Origin: Bradyrhizobium nivariense | Lineage (GTDB): Bacteria; Pseudomonadota; Alphaproteobacteria; Rhizobiales; Xanthobacteraceae | Direction: 5' to 3' | Assembly (NCBI RefSeq): GCF_029846715.1 | Contig: NZ_JARVWW010000017.1 | Span: 116,464-180,463, forward strand | DNA: 64,000 nucleotides | Part shown: in pieces, positions 55,249 to 64,000 of the stretch | How the letters are laid out: each line of letters opens with the position of its first letter | How positions within the stretch are numbered: position 1 is the stretch's first letter | Position numbers and translations under genes: made by a program | Notes under the pieces: generated by a model | The model's database searches: none | Seen by the model: only the letters and a program-made list of their open reading frames with translations | What the model was told of the DNA's origin: nothing

Positions 55249-55881
55249 TCATGAACCTTCCGATAGAACTCTGTTCTGAGTTCCATGTTCCAAGTTGCCG
55301 TGGTCAGTCGGCGTGATGGTCCTCCGGGCCGGAAAGGGAAGCACCGCACGATCGCCACTGGTTGGCACGACAGCTTCATTGCCCAGCAAGTCGCCGGGTT
55401 CGTTCACCATGACTCCCAGGTTGTTCTGGATGGAGCAGCCAAGCGTCGGATTGAAAGAATTATCGTCTACCGAAGGGCCAACGATCGAAAGCGGTGGACA
55501 GATGGCAGGATGTGCTTCGTAGATAGTCGCCTCGATCCTTACCCCGAAATGGGCAGGCAGACTGAGGGCGGAATCGGACAGGCGGATATTCAAAGGGGTA
55601 ACACCCATCGCGCGGGCATCATGGGCCACCTGCGCAATCAGCCTGGGTGAGCCCGTGACATCGAGATGGAGTGCATCCCGCCGACCGCGACTGGCGCTCG
55701 CAATGAAGTCCCGCAGACGAGATCTCTCGACGCGACGAACGCCCTGTAGCAGCAAGACGCTTGTCTTCTGCTCTATCCGGATCGTTCGTTCAGCGTGCCC
55801 AGAGTAGATCGCAGAACTGTTTGTGCATCCACCTACGCTCGCCGAAATAGCGATCAAGCAATACAGATGTCGCAAGCTCAT
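55249..55881 (-). CDS. CpaD-family lipoprotein (Tad pilus type) beside the secretin
   Basis: 210 residues. A signal peptide ends in the lipobox SVGGC. The rest (RDFIASASRGRRDALHLDV, FGVRIEATIYEAHPAICPPL, TLGCSIQNNLGVMVNEPGDLL) is the CpaD pattern of Tad pilus assembly lipoproteins. It lies 9 bases downstream of rhcC2 and in the same direction. CpaD helps the outer-membrane secretin in Tad systems, so here it may serve the RhcC secretin. This supports the view that the rhizobial secretin came from a Tad system. Confidence 0.85.
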   Translation of the reverse strand: MSLRHLYCLIAISASVGGCTNSSAIYSGHAERTIRIEQKTSVLLLQGVRRVERSRLRDFIASASRGRRDALHLDVTGSPRLIAQVAHDARAMGVTPLNIRLSDSALSLPAHFGVRIEATIYEAHPAICPPLSIVGPSVDDNSFNPTLGCSIQNNLGVMVNEPGDLLGNEAVVPTSGDRAVLPFPARRTITPTDHGNLEHGTQNRVLSEGS

Positions 55882-55890
55882 GCGCTGTCC

Positions 55891-57345
55891 TCATTCGATG
55901 ATAAAGCTGGCGCCGCCGTTAGCGCGTGGTTGTGCCTTGGGAGTATCACGGCCTCGCGGCGAACTTGCCAACGTGTTTGTTAAAGCGCGCCCGGCATCCG
56001 AGGGTGGTCCGATGCGGTCAGTGGGCGCGCTCATCTTGCCAGGACTCGATCCTGGTCGCACGATGTAGGGCGTGACAATAATTACCAGCTCCGTCTCGTC
56101 CTTCTGAAATGAGGAAGAACGAAACAGCGCACCCAGGATCGGCATATCGCCCAACCAAGGAAAACGGCCAATGTCCGTGCTGAAATTGCGCCGGATAAGC
56201 CCTCCAATTGCAAAGCTTTGACCGCTGGCAAGCTCGACGACCGTACTGGCACGCCGCGTGGAAAGACCGGGTATAGACGTTCCATTGACGCTGACTTCGC
56301 CTACTTTCGACAGCTCGCTGACCTCAGGCTTCACGTGAAGATTGATCTGGTTGTTGCTGAGAACCGTCGGGACGAACTCTAGGCTAATCCCAAATTGACG
56401 GAATTGGACTGAGACCTGCCGATTGTCCTGCATGACCGGAATCGGAAATTCGCCGCCTGCCAGGAAACTTGCTGATTCGCCGGACATGGCGGTAAGGTTC
56501 GGTTCAGCCAGTACATACGCGAGGCTCTCGTTAGCGAGTACGTCTAGAACAGCACTGACGTTCGCACCGCCAATGCCGTACCCGACGCTTGCCGAGCCGG
56601 CTCCACGGGTGGCGCTGGCACCACCAGCTTTGCCACTTTTAAAGCCGAAAACGAAAGGGCCGGTTTGACCCGAGGCAGAGAGGTTAATGCCAAGCTCCTT
56701 CATGGCGGTGCGCGAAACCTCGGCGACGCGCACGCTAAGATTGACCTGAAGTGAACCGGCCACCTGGATCTTGTTGACGACCAGCGCATCCGCACCGAGA
56801 AACTGCTCCGTGATCTTCTTGGCGCTGTCGGCGAGATCGGGATTTGGTGCTGTTCCGCTAAGAATCGCGCCGCGCGGCGTATAGCTAACTTGGATCGGAT
56901 AGTCCCCGAGCTGCGCCTTCAGCGCGGCACGCAGATCTTCTATAGGTTGGGTGATGACAACGCGAAGCTCGGCTAACGCCTCGCCATTATCGTTCAAAGC
57001 GAACAAGCTGGTCCGCCCCGAGTGTTTTCCAAACACGAAGATGGTCGTGTTCGACGGCGCCTGATAGTCCGCGATGGCCGGGTCGGCAACAAAGATGCTC
57101 GCAGCTGGCGCTGGGAGATGAATCGTTTTGCCCTGCGAGGAGGAAAGATTCAGAGTTCCCTGAAGGCTATCAGCAGTCGCGCGTGGCGTCCCCACAGTAC
57201 CAACCCGCTTTACCTGAGCTGTGGCGGCAAAAGGAGATAGTAGAGCGACCATGCATAGCGCACAAAAAATGCAGGGAAGAGCGGCAGATGTGACGGCGCT
57301 CGGCTCTCCGAGGCTGCCATGATGAGTGTTAGGAGCGAACTTCAA
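55891..57345 (-). CDS. rhcC2: RhcC2, C-terminal secretin
   Basis: 484 residues from a TTG at 57345 with GAAGG 5 bases upstream; it overlaps the ttsI stop by 17 bases. A signal peptide (LPCIFCALCMVALLSPFAATA) is followed by CpaC/secretin N-domains (GKTIHLPAPAASIFVADPAI) and the secretin core (LAEPNLTAMSGESASFLAGGEF and VELASGQSFAIGGLI). It forms the outer-membrane channel with RhcC1. The CpaC-like N-domain resembles Tad secretins more than YscC. A BON-like segment lies near residue 190. Confidence 0.92.
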   Translation of the reverse strand: MKFAPNTHHGSLGEPSAVTSAALPCIFCALCMVALLSPFAATAQVKRVGTVGTPRATADSLQGTLNLSSSQGKTIHLPAPAASIFVADPAIADYQAPSNTTIFVFGKHSGRTSLFALNDNGEALAELRVVITQPIEDLRAALKAQLGDYPIQVSYTPRGAILSGTAPNPDLADSAKKITEQFLGADALVVNKIQVAGSLQVNLSVRVAEVSRTAMKELGINLSASGQTGPFVFGFKSGKAGGASATRGAGSASVGYGIGGANVSAVLDVLANESLAYVLAEPNLTAMSGESASFLAGGEFPIPVMQDNRQVSVQFRQFGISLEFVPTVLSNNQINLHVKPEVSELSKVGEVSVNGTSIPGLSTRRASTVVELASGQSFAIGGLIRRNFSTDIGRFPWLGDMPILGALFRSSSFQKDETELVIIVTPYIVRPGSSPGKMSAPTDRIGPPSDAGRALTNTLASSPRGRDTPKAQPRANGGASFIIE

Positions 57346-58060
57346 GGGAGCCTTCGCTTTCAGGTTCAATCGATTGCGCAGCGGGCACCTGCGCCAGTTC
57401 AAGTGCATAACCGACGCCGCGCACAGTTGTGATCCGTAGCGTCGCGCCGGACCGGCTCAAATGTGTGCGTAAGCGGTAGATCCCAACTTCTAGAGCATTG
57501 GTCGAGACCTCGTCGTCGAACGCATAGAGGCCCTCCTCCAGTGACGCTCGTGGTACGGTGCGGCCAGCGCGGCTGAGCAGATGTTCAAGAATGCACAGTT
57601 CGCGCCGGGCGATCCTTAATTGCCGATCATCAATTGAAACTTGCCGGCCGATAGAATCGAAATGTAGATTTCCGAACGTAAGGACGGGCGCTGTCATTTG
57701 CGGCGATCGTCGCAAAATGGCTCGCATACGAGCGACGAGTTCATCGATAGATACTGGCTTGGGCAGGAAATCGTCCGCGCCGCCGTTGAAGATCGCGATT
57801 CGCCTGCCCAGATCGTTCAACTTGCTCACTATTATGGCGGGAATCGAACATCCCTCGCGTCTCAACTGCTTCAGCCAGTCCAAGCCATCTCCATCGGGCA
57901 AAACCAGTTCGAGCAAGACAATGTGATAGCTGGCGCAAGCAAGGGCGGTCTCCGCCTCGTCAAGAATGCGGACTACATCCACGGCAAAACCGCAAACCAA
58001 CAGCGCTTCCTTTACAGCGCGCGCAAAATCCGTATCACGATCAACCACGAGAATTCGCAT
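57329..58060 (-). CDS. ttsI: TtsI, activator of type III secretion genes
   Basis: 243 residues. The receiver domain opens MRILVVDRDTDFARAVKEAL; the phosphoacceptor position, normally Asp in VLLDLxLPDGDG, reads VLLELVLPDGDG, i.e. Glu, as known for TtsI, so the protein is likely active without phosphorylation. The C-terminal OmpR-type winged helix (RRELCILEHLLSRAGRTVPR and VRGVGYALE) binds tts boxes. NodD and flavonoids normally control ttsI through a nod box; I found none convincing in the 300 bases upstream. Confidence 0.93.
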   Translation of the reverse strand: MRILVVDRDTDFARAVKEALLVCGFAVDVVRILDEAETALACASYHIVLLELVLPDGDGLDWLKQLRREGCSIPAIIVSKLNDLGRRIAIFNGGADDFLPKPVSIDELVARMRAILRRSPQMTAPVLTFGNLHFDSIGRQVSIDDRQLRIARRELCILEHLLSRAGRTVPRASLEEGLYAFDDEVSTNALEVGIYRLRTHLSRSGATLRITTVRGVGYALELAQVPAAQSIEPESEGSLEVRS

Positions 58061-59903
58061 TCTATCGCCCTTCGCACATCTGTCCCAAAAGCCGAGCGCA
58101 ATACGGCCGTAAATGAGGTCTGGCCGATCTCAAGGGCTCCCGTTTCGTCTGACTGTCCGAAGCCCGGACCAATGGCGGAGATCATGGTCGCCACCGACGA
58201 GCGTCACCCGAGCTTGTTCAGCCTGTTGGCGACTGCGGCGTCTGGCCCGGGGTCGCACGCATTGTCGGCGACGCTCAAAATGCCACTTCCGGCTGGAAGA
58301 GCGCCTGAATCGTTTCTGGACACCGAGGGCCATAGCAGAACGCTGGCGCATCCGTATGCCCGCAGTTACTGCGGTCATTGACCCGCTGAGGACAGTATCG
58401 ATACTGCCGCTCTCCGAGCCTGAAGCAAAAGCGCACGAGACAATGGCGGGATTTCTGCTGAATGGACACGAGGATTCGACATTTGAAGCTCCCAAATCGA
58501 TTGGTCTGCGTCGGTCTTGCTGTGCTCTCGATCTGATGGACCGCCAAGTGACCCCCAATGCAAGTTGCCGGAAGGTAGATTGGGCCTCTGTAGGCCAACG
58601 AGCCAATAGATACTGGTGACGAACGACCGATCTGGCTCGGACGGGAGGAAGGCTCCCTCCCGAAACTAGCGAGTTCCAGCAGTCGCTATATTCAGTCATG
58701 TCTGACGTCCCCGATGCTGCAGTCAGGCTGCTGTCCAGAAATGTGGCCGCGGAAACAATAGGAAGTGAATCAGCAATCGATTCGGCCGCATGTTGGCGTC
58801 GTCATCCATCTGGTTTGAGCGGTTGCGCCGCGTGCAATTCATCTCTCGGCGCAAACGGCATGGTATCCAAGTTGGGCTAGGCGCAGCAGGGGGCGGACGG
58901 AGACAGTCCGCCTTGCTCTCGGTCCGCTCGCAGTTTCCGGCTGCAACTGGGCAGCGGCGAATCGTACGCCCTGTTGCACAAGAGATCTTTCCGATAGGCC
59001 TTCGGCAGGAGGGATGCTCGCAAAGCTTCACGCAGTCGAGCGGCGCGATGTTGTAGCCTTCAGACATTCGCTATTGTTGCCTAACTGTCAGCAAGGGTTG
59101 AGGCGACCGATGCCGCGACTTGGCGCAAAGCCTACACTCTGACGTTAGGTGCGATTCAAGGGGCTTTGACAGTGATTGATCGAATACCAACTCCCGTGGC
59201 AGGCACCGAACTGCGACGAGCCAACCCCGCGTGAGTCCATCGACTGGCACACGGTGGTCGACCTAGTCAGCTCGTGTTCCAAAACTACGCCCCGCGCACG
59301 AGCAATCAGGCAATCTTTCTTTGCGTTTTGGGCACGGCATTACGTGCTCGACAGTGCGATAGATCGATTTGGCTCAGACGCCGCAGTTAATAGCCACACT
59401 ATAGCCCGTTGGGCATCCACGTCTTGCATGCCGCCAGCTCGTCCTTGAGTTGGCCTGCGACGGACTGACGAACGCTTTGCGCATGATATTCCCGAATGTT
59501 TCCTCCAGCGGCGATTGCACTGTGGAATGCTCCTTCCAACAGCGATTGCACTATCGGCCTTCAGGTAAAATTGACAAATCCATTGTTTTTATGGACCGCA
59601 TCCAACTGCCGAATAGATCATGGAGCGGCGCATCGGCGCATGCTGAGGTGTCGATTGCGCTGCGACGAGCGGGCTCGCGATATGGCATGAGATCATGGAT
59701 GATGCAGAATGTGGTAGGCACAGTTGCGATCGCATTTGTCCCCGCGCAACGAGAGCGGGGTGAGTAAACAGCCCAGCGCTAGCAGGCAGATGCCTCAACT
59801 GCATAGGCGGGTATCCAGAGGTGACGACCGATCGCATTGAGCGCGTGGCCGCACAGGGCGCTGCGGTGAAAGCTCGGAAGGTCTTCCGTCCGCTCAAAAT
59901 GAC
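58061..59903. other. Upstream of ttsI: no convincing gene
   Basis: Several frames of 60-190 codons exist on both strands, but none shows family features or good start context. It should hold the ttsI promoter. A nod-box-like fragment (CCAATCGATTT) on the minus strand near 58495-58505 lacks the rest of the motif. Confidence 0.4.
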
Positions 59904-61361
59904 TTGACGACGGCGTTAGCGAAATCGATCGTGCCCGCGATATCGTTGAATTCAACAAGCAGCTGCGCAAGGCGGATCACCCCGCATTTCTGCAGAAAGC
60001 TGCCGTTGAATTTCAATCTAGATTTCTGCCGAGTTTCGAGGAAAGCATCCGTGCCGAGAGATCGTGGGGCTATGCCACGACATACAACGCGGTGAGCCGA
60101 AAGGCCGGAGACCAGGTTGGCCGGGACGCTTGCGAGAGAATGGCTTCTCGTGTATCGCAGCTTGACCATGCACTGATGGGGAAAGTCGGAACCAGAGCGC
60201 TCTCTATATTTACGGCGTCATTCGGTCGGCACTCCAGTAGAGCGGAGTGTCGCAACGGAGCGATCAGAATAGCTAACTTTTGTCGCGAGGAAAGCAGATC
60301 GCTTCAACGATTGAACAATCTGAGCCTGGCAGCGTTGATAAACGGTTTCAGCAAATGGCCGGAAGAGGTGGCCTCGCGCCAAGCCGCGACCGCGCTTGCG
60401 CACGAAATCCTGCGCCGTCCCGGCCGGCTCTGCGATTTTGCTCAGCAGGGGTTGGCCATCCTCGTGAACGGCTTCAGCAAGTGGCCGGAAGAGCTGCCCT
60501 GTGGTCAAGTCGCAGTCGCGATTGCAGGCGAAGTCCTTGGACGTGCTGTCCGGTTTTACGAGTTTAGCGAGCAGGATCTGGCGAATCTGGTGAATGGCTT
60601 CAGTAAATGGCCAGATGAGGCAGCCTCGCGTCAAGCGACAGTTGCAATCGCAAATGAGCTCTTGCGCCGTGCCGCCCAGCTTCCTCATTATACCCAGCAA
60701 GCACTTTCGAACCTTGTGAACGGGTTTTGCAAATGGCCTGAAGATGCGACCTGTCGCAATGCTACGGTCGCGATCGCCGGTGAGGTACTCTGCCGGGCTG
60801 CTCAACTCCCTGATCTTACTCAGCAGGGGCTGGCAAACCTGGTGAACGGCTTTGGCAGGTGGCCGGAAGAGGCCGCCTTTCGCCGAGCCGCGGTCGCACT
60901 CGCTCGCGAGGTCTCGCGCCGCTCAGCTCTGCGATTTCTCACAGCAGGGACTGGCGAATTTAGTGAACGGCTTCAGCAACTGGCCGGAGGAACTGCCTTG
61001 TGGTCAAGTGACCGTTGTGCTTGCGGGTGAGGTCCTTCGCCGCGCCGAACGCAAGGCGGGGCTGCCAGGTTTCACTGCCCAAGACCTCAGGGGCCTGGTG
61101 ATCGGTTTCAACAAATGGCTGCAAGAGAGCGCCGCTCGCCAAGCCACGATCGCAATCGCCGACGAGGTCCTTCGCCGCGATGCCCGGCTCTTTGACTTTA
61201 CCAAGCTGAAATCGGAGAATCTGCTGAATGGCTTTAGTAGATGGCCGCAAGACGCCGTCGGCTACCGAACGATAGCGGAGATCATCAGGGAGTTGCAACT
61301 CACGCAAACTGAAGTCGTGCAGCTCAGTGTTGGAGAGAATTGGTCCCAGCAGACGAGGTGA
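59904..61361 (+). pseudogene. SKWP-repeat effector (RipS/XopAD-like), frameshifted
   Basis: An open frame without an ATG starts after a TGA near 59903. From about 60340 it shows 42-residue repeats with the core NGFSKWPEE (variants KWPDE, KWPED, RWPEE), each ending in a helix like LRRAAQLPHYTQQALSNLV. After the fifth copy the frame shifts near 60927 and three more copies (NGFSNWPEE, IGFNKWLQE, NGFSRWPQD) follow up to a TGA at 61359-61361. These are the SKWP repeats of type III effectors RipS of Ralstonia and XopAD of Xanthomonas, which are much larger. The gene is therefore a truncated and frameshifted relic of a pathogen-type effector. Confidence 0.75.
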
Positions 61362-62288
61362 TCGACCAAAGAAATCTCTCGGCAGCCGTGTTCAATGCTC
61401 ATGATGCGGCGATGCCCTCGACACGACAATCCCGCGCAGCGAAGGCCGCCTAGTGATGGGATCGGCAGCGTTCACACTTCACAGAGTTGAGCAAACAGTC
61501 GGAAGGGCGTAGTTCTTAATCGAGGCTGAGAAGGATGTCATCGAGTACATGCTCTCATCATTGATGACCAGCGTGTTGCAGAAGCGCGTCGCGCCTTCCG
61601 ACGAACAGGTGAGGCATCATTTCGGGCTAGCCTGCGAAAGAGCGGGGCTGATTGCAACGGAAGAGGCGGCAATCCGGATCCTGAAGCGTGTCTCACGCGA
61701 GATCAACAAGGCGAGATCAATGCTCGAGTTCATCGGGCGCGGCACGGATTGGTTGCAGTGAGCTGGGCGTAGAGAAATATCCGTCGTATCACTGCAGATG
61801 CAGCCGTTTGTTCAACTGACAATGGGAGCGAACCAAGAGCCGGGTCATCGTCGCTTGTCCGTCGAAATCTGCGACAGCATGAGCCGATGTTGGAGGATCG
61901 CTCCTCGCGGCCGATGTCAAAACAGGAGGGAGCTTGTCATCCAGGATGACAGAATCGAGCCTTTATTGATTGCGCGCGAGAGCGCGCGCCGGCTTCAAAA
62001 GGTACTCTCGACTGCACGTTTCGGCTGAAGAATCCTTTATCGCAATTCCACACGTTCACCTCCCATTGCGAAATGGATGGCGAGCCGGAACTTCAGTGTG
62101 CCCTTGTGCCCCGTAGGCTTTCGATATTCGTCGCTCGAGATCGATAGGGTCCCCGCAGCATCACACTCGAGTCCACGTCGCGAAACATGGTGTAATTTCG
62201 TCGGATCCACTTATGCATGGCAAGGCGCTCTCCTGATGGACCCGCTGATCATCCACGATGGGGTCGCCAAGGCTCGCAATAGGCCGCT
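61362..62288. other. Space between the SKWP relic and the NopM-like gene
   Basis: Apart from one small doubtful frame listed separately, nothing is recognised. It may hold decayed effector DNA. Confidence 0.4.
61549..61761 (+). CDS. Small hypothetical protein
   Basis: 70 residues, MLSSLMTSVLQKRVAPSDEQ and then a helical, charged C-terminus (EEAAIRILKRVSREINKARS). No domain is recognised. The codon pattern is plausible but the gene could equally be a fragment of an effector. Included because it has balanced composition and no better frame overlaps it. Confidence 0.3.
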   Translation: MLSSLMTSVLQKRVAPSDEQVRHHFGLACERAGLIATEEAAIRILKRVSREINKARSMLEFIGRGTDWLQ

Positions 62289-64000
62289 TCACAGCTCAAC
62301 CGCGTGGTCCCCGAGCACCTGGCGCGTTAGAGCGCCCTTGAACTCGCGGGCGATCTCCTCGCGAATCTGAGCTCCGAACTGCAACTCAGCATCGCTGTTG
62401 CCGGTCAGGTCATGATCGGCGAGCCGTTGGTCGAGGCGGCTCTGGAACTCCCCGTCCATCGCCTCGGCGAGCCGGTCCTGCATTTCTGCATGGGCTTCGG
62501 GGGCGATCCGGCGCACCACCGTCTCCCAGGGTTGCCAGCGAGTTGCCAGATAGTCGGCGAACCCCGCCGCCTCCTCATTCCGCACCTGCGTCTCGGCTGC
62601 GGTGAGGTCGTGCTCAGTAACGTAGGCGACATCAAAGAACCGCATGTCCGGAGCGACGAGCTGCAGGTCAAGCCGCTCACGTAGCTTGACCTGATAGGCG
62701 AGATAGACTTCGATCTCGTCGACGAACTGGAGCAAGCCGACCTTCTGACGGGCAATCGGCTCGAGCGCGTCCAGGCGGAACAGGACCCGGGCCTGCTGGA
62801 TGAGTTCGCCGAGCCGATCGTCATAGGCCCCGTCCTCGACATCGGCGTTCAGGCGTGCGGTCTGCATGCCGTTCCAGGTCAGGGTGATGCGATCCTGGCA
62901 GTTCTCGCTCGCCCCGAAGGCCAGCTGAAAATACTGCTGGCGCAATTGCGGCCTGATCGCTGCCTGCCGCAGATCCTCGGCCACGACCTGCTGGAAATGG
63001 GGATTGTCATAATTCACGGTCTCCCGCAGCCTGTCGAGGAAGAGCGCGTATTCCGAGGCACCCGCCTCGTCGGCGAAGTTCTGCCAGGCGGCGATCGCCT
63101 CCGGCTCGGCCTCCATCCAGTCCGCTATCACCTCGGCCAGCGGCCGTTCCTGACCCACCGCCGTCCCCCCGCCCATCGAGAAGAAGACCCACGGGCCGGC
63201 ATAGCTCAGGGTATTCAGGGCTCCCGCCAAATTCGTCCGCACCTGCTCGGGCAGCGGATTATCCTCCACGCAAACCATGCACTCAGAACCTAGCCGGGTT
63301 AGCAGGGTCTCCGGCAGGCTGGTCAGCCGATTGTCGCGTGCCTCGAGCACCTGGAGCTCGGCCGGGAGGGTCTCGGGCAAGCTGGTCAGCCTATTGCCGC
63401 TGACGTGGAGTCTCTGGAGCTCAGGTGGGAGGGTCTCGGGCAGGCTGTTCAGGTGGTTCTCGCGCGCGAAGAGCAACTGGAGCTCGGCGGGGAGAGTGTC
63501 GGGCAGGCTGGTCAGCCGGTTGCCATCGGCTTCGAGCTCTTGGAGTTCGGGCGGGAGGGTGTCGGGTAGGCTGGTCAGCCTATTGCCGCCGACAGCGAGC
63601 AACTGAAGTCCGGTCGGGAGGGCGTTGGGCAGGCTGGTCAGCAGGTTGCCGCGGACATCAAGGTCCTGGAGCCCGGCTGGCAGAGTGTCTGGCAGGCTGG
63701 TCAGCCGGTTGTTGCCGACGGCGAGTTTCAAAAGGCCCTCCGGAAGGGTTTCGGGCAAGCTGGTCAGCCTGTTGCTGCCGATGGCGAGTGACTGGAGTCC
63801 CGTCGGCAGGGTGTCGGGCAGGCTGGTCAACCGGTTGCCGCTGGCGTCGAGCGTTCGGAGTTGGGACGGGAGAGTGTCAGGCAAGTGCACCAGCTCGTTG
63901 TCGCTCACGTTGAGCGACTGGAGCCCCGGCGGAAGGGCGGCGGGCAATGTCGTCAGGCCTAGGTTCAAGAGCTCCAGCCCTACATAGCCGTCGCCGGCCT
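62289..64000 (-). CDS. nopM: NopM/IpaH-type NEL-domain E3 ubiquitin ligase effector (5' end outside window)
   Basis: The frame is open through the right edge, so the N-terminus is missing; the part seen has about 570 residues. First come ten 21-residue leucine-rich repeats of the LTSLPDTLPAGLQxLxxxxNR type plus a capping repeat. They are followed by the NEL domain with the catalytic Cys in GASENCQDRI (CxD motif), and a long helical C-terminus (YAYQVKLRERLDLQLV-like). NEL ligases are injected and ubiquitinate host proteins; NopM is the rhizobial example. The start at 63968 (TTG) is within the repeat region and is probably not the true start. Confidence 0.88.
   Translation of the reverse strand, partial: AGDGYVGLELLNLGLTTLPAALPPGLQSLNVSDNELVHLPDTLPSQLRTLDASGNRLTSLPDTLPTGLQSLAIGSNRLTSLPETLPEGLLKLAVGNNRLTSLPDTLPAGLQDLDVRGNLLTSLPNALPTGLQLLAVGGNRLTSLPDTLPPELQELEADGNRLTSLPDTLPAELQLLFARENHLNSLPETLPPELQRLHVSGNRLTSLPETLPAELQVLEARDNRLTSLPETLLTRLGSECMVCVEDNPLPEQVRTNLAGALNTLSYAGPWVFFSMGGGTAVGQERPLAEVIADWMEAEPEAIAAWQNFADEAGASEYALFLDRLRETVNYDNPHFQQVVAEDLRQAAIRPQLRQQYFQLAFGASENCQDRITLTWNGMQTARLNADVEDGAYDDRLGELIQQARVLFRLDALEPIARQKVGLLQFVDEIEVYLAYQVKLRERLDLQLVAPDMRFFDVAYVTEHDLTAAETQVRNEEAAGFADYLATRWQPWETVVRRIAPEAHAEMQDRLAEAMDGEFQSRLDQRLADHDLTGNSDAELQFGAQIREEIAREFKGALTRQVLGDHAVEL

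Noticed and set aside
58485..58515. Nod-box-like sequence on the minus strand (CCAATCGATTT)
   Set aside because: Only the 3' core matches; the 5' ATCCAT and GATG parts are not at the right distance (about nine bases off).
58770..58810. AATCGATT with ATCCAT nearby, another possible nod box
   Set aside because: The order and spacing of the parts do not fit, and it lies over 700 bases from ttsI.
58723..59067. Minus-strand frame of 114 codons with Cys-rich N-terminus
   Set aside because: No ribosome site and no recognised domain; composition looks random.

Overview
The window looks like a Bradyrhizobium chromosome (alpha-proteobacteria, order Hyphomicrobiales) crossing from core genome into an integrated symbiosis-type island. 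Four things point there: GC-rich core genes in the usual rhizobial order (5-formyl-THF cyclo-ligase, YmdB-like protein, yebC-ruvC-ruvA-ruvB, ybgC), palindromic repeats of a type common in Bradyrhizobium intergenic spaces, a rhizobial (Rhc) type III secretion cluster with TtsI and tts boxes, and nodulation outer protein genes (nopA, nopB, nopC, nopX, a NopM-like gene). I identified genes by reading translations and recalling families; no database search was run.

Bases 1-14.6 kb are core chromosome: the end of a folate enzyme gene, a YmdB-family phosphoesterase, a three-gene molybdenum hydroxylase operon (2Fe-2S subunit, molybdopterin subunit, triheme cytochrome c), two soluble chemotaxis receptors that share a C-terminal module, yebC, ruvC-ruvA-membrane protein-ruvB, a Tat-exported metallophosphoesterase and a small toxin-antitoxin pair with a frameshifted toxin. 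At about 14.63 kb the ybgC gene stops abruptly after about 28 codons. A large serine recombinase gene ends at that point on the opposite strand, so this is almost certainly one end of an integrated element.

Bases 14.6-37 kb are a mosaic of mobile and defence DNA. The recombinase is followed by gene remnants (a DUF932 fragment, a truncated hypothetical gene) and an IS91-type pair (tyrosine recombinase plus HUH transposase). Next comes a CBASS operon on the minus strand: DUF2188 protein, patatin phospholipase CapV, CD-NTase and E2-E1 protein Cap2, with no recognisable Cap3. Divergent from it is a plus-strand cluster: XRE repressor, ImmA/IrrE protease, exonuclease I, a winged-helix/HipA-like kinase with its own palindromic operators, and the start of an HNH restriction endonuclease. 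The endonuclease is fused to a decayed STAND NTPase with at least four frameshifts and a nonsense codon. A dead ISL3-family element and an IS5-type fragment close this part.

Bases 37-58 kb are the Rhc type III secretion locus. One minus-strand operon runs nopC-nopA-rhcD-two small genes-rhcV-TadD-like lipoprotein. Then come nopX (minus), rhcC1 (minus), and the plus-strand operon nopB-rhcJ-nolU-nolV-rhcN-rhcZ-rhcQ-rhcR-rhcS-rhcT-rhcU with overlapping genes. Finally ttsI, rhcC2 and a CpaD-like lipoprotein gene lie on the minus strand. I see tts boxes upstream of nopC, nopX and nopB. TtsI would activate these promoters; the base, export gate, ATPase and secretin form the machine, NopA/NopB/NopX the pilus and translocon, and effectors leave through it.

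Bases 58-64 kb hold effector-type DNA: a long stretch with no convincing gene, a decayed gene with eight 42-residue SKWP-type repeats, and a leucine-rich-repeat NEL ubiquitin ligase of the NopM/IpaH type that runs off the right edge. I saw no tRNA, rRNA or CRISPR array.
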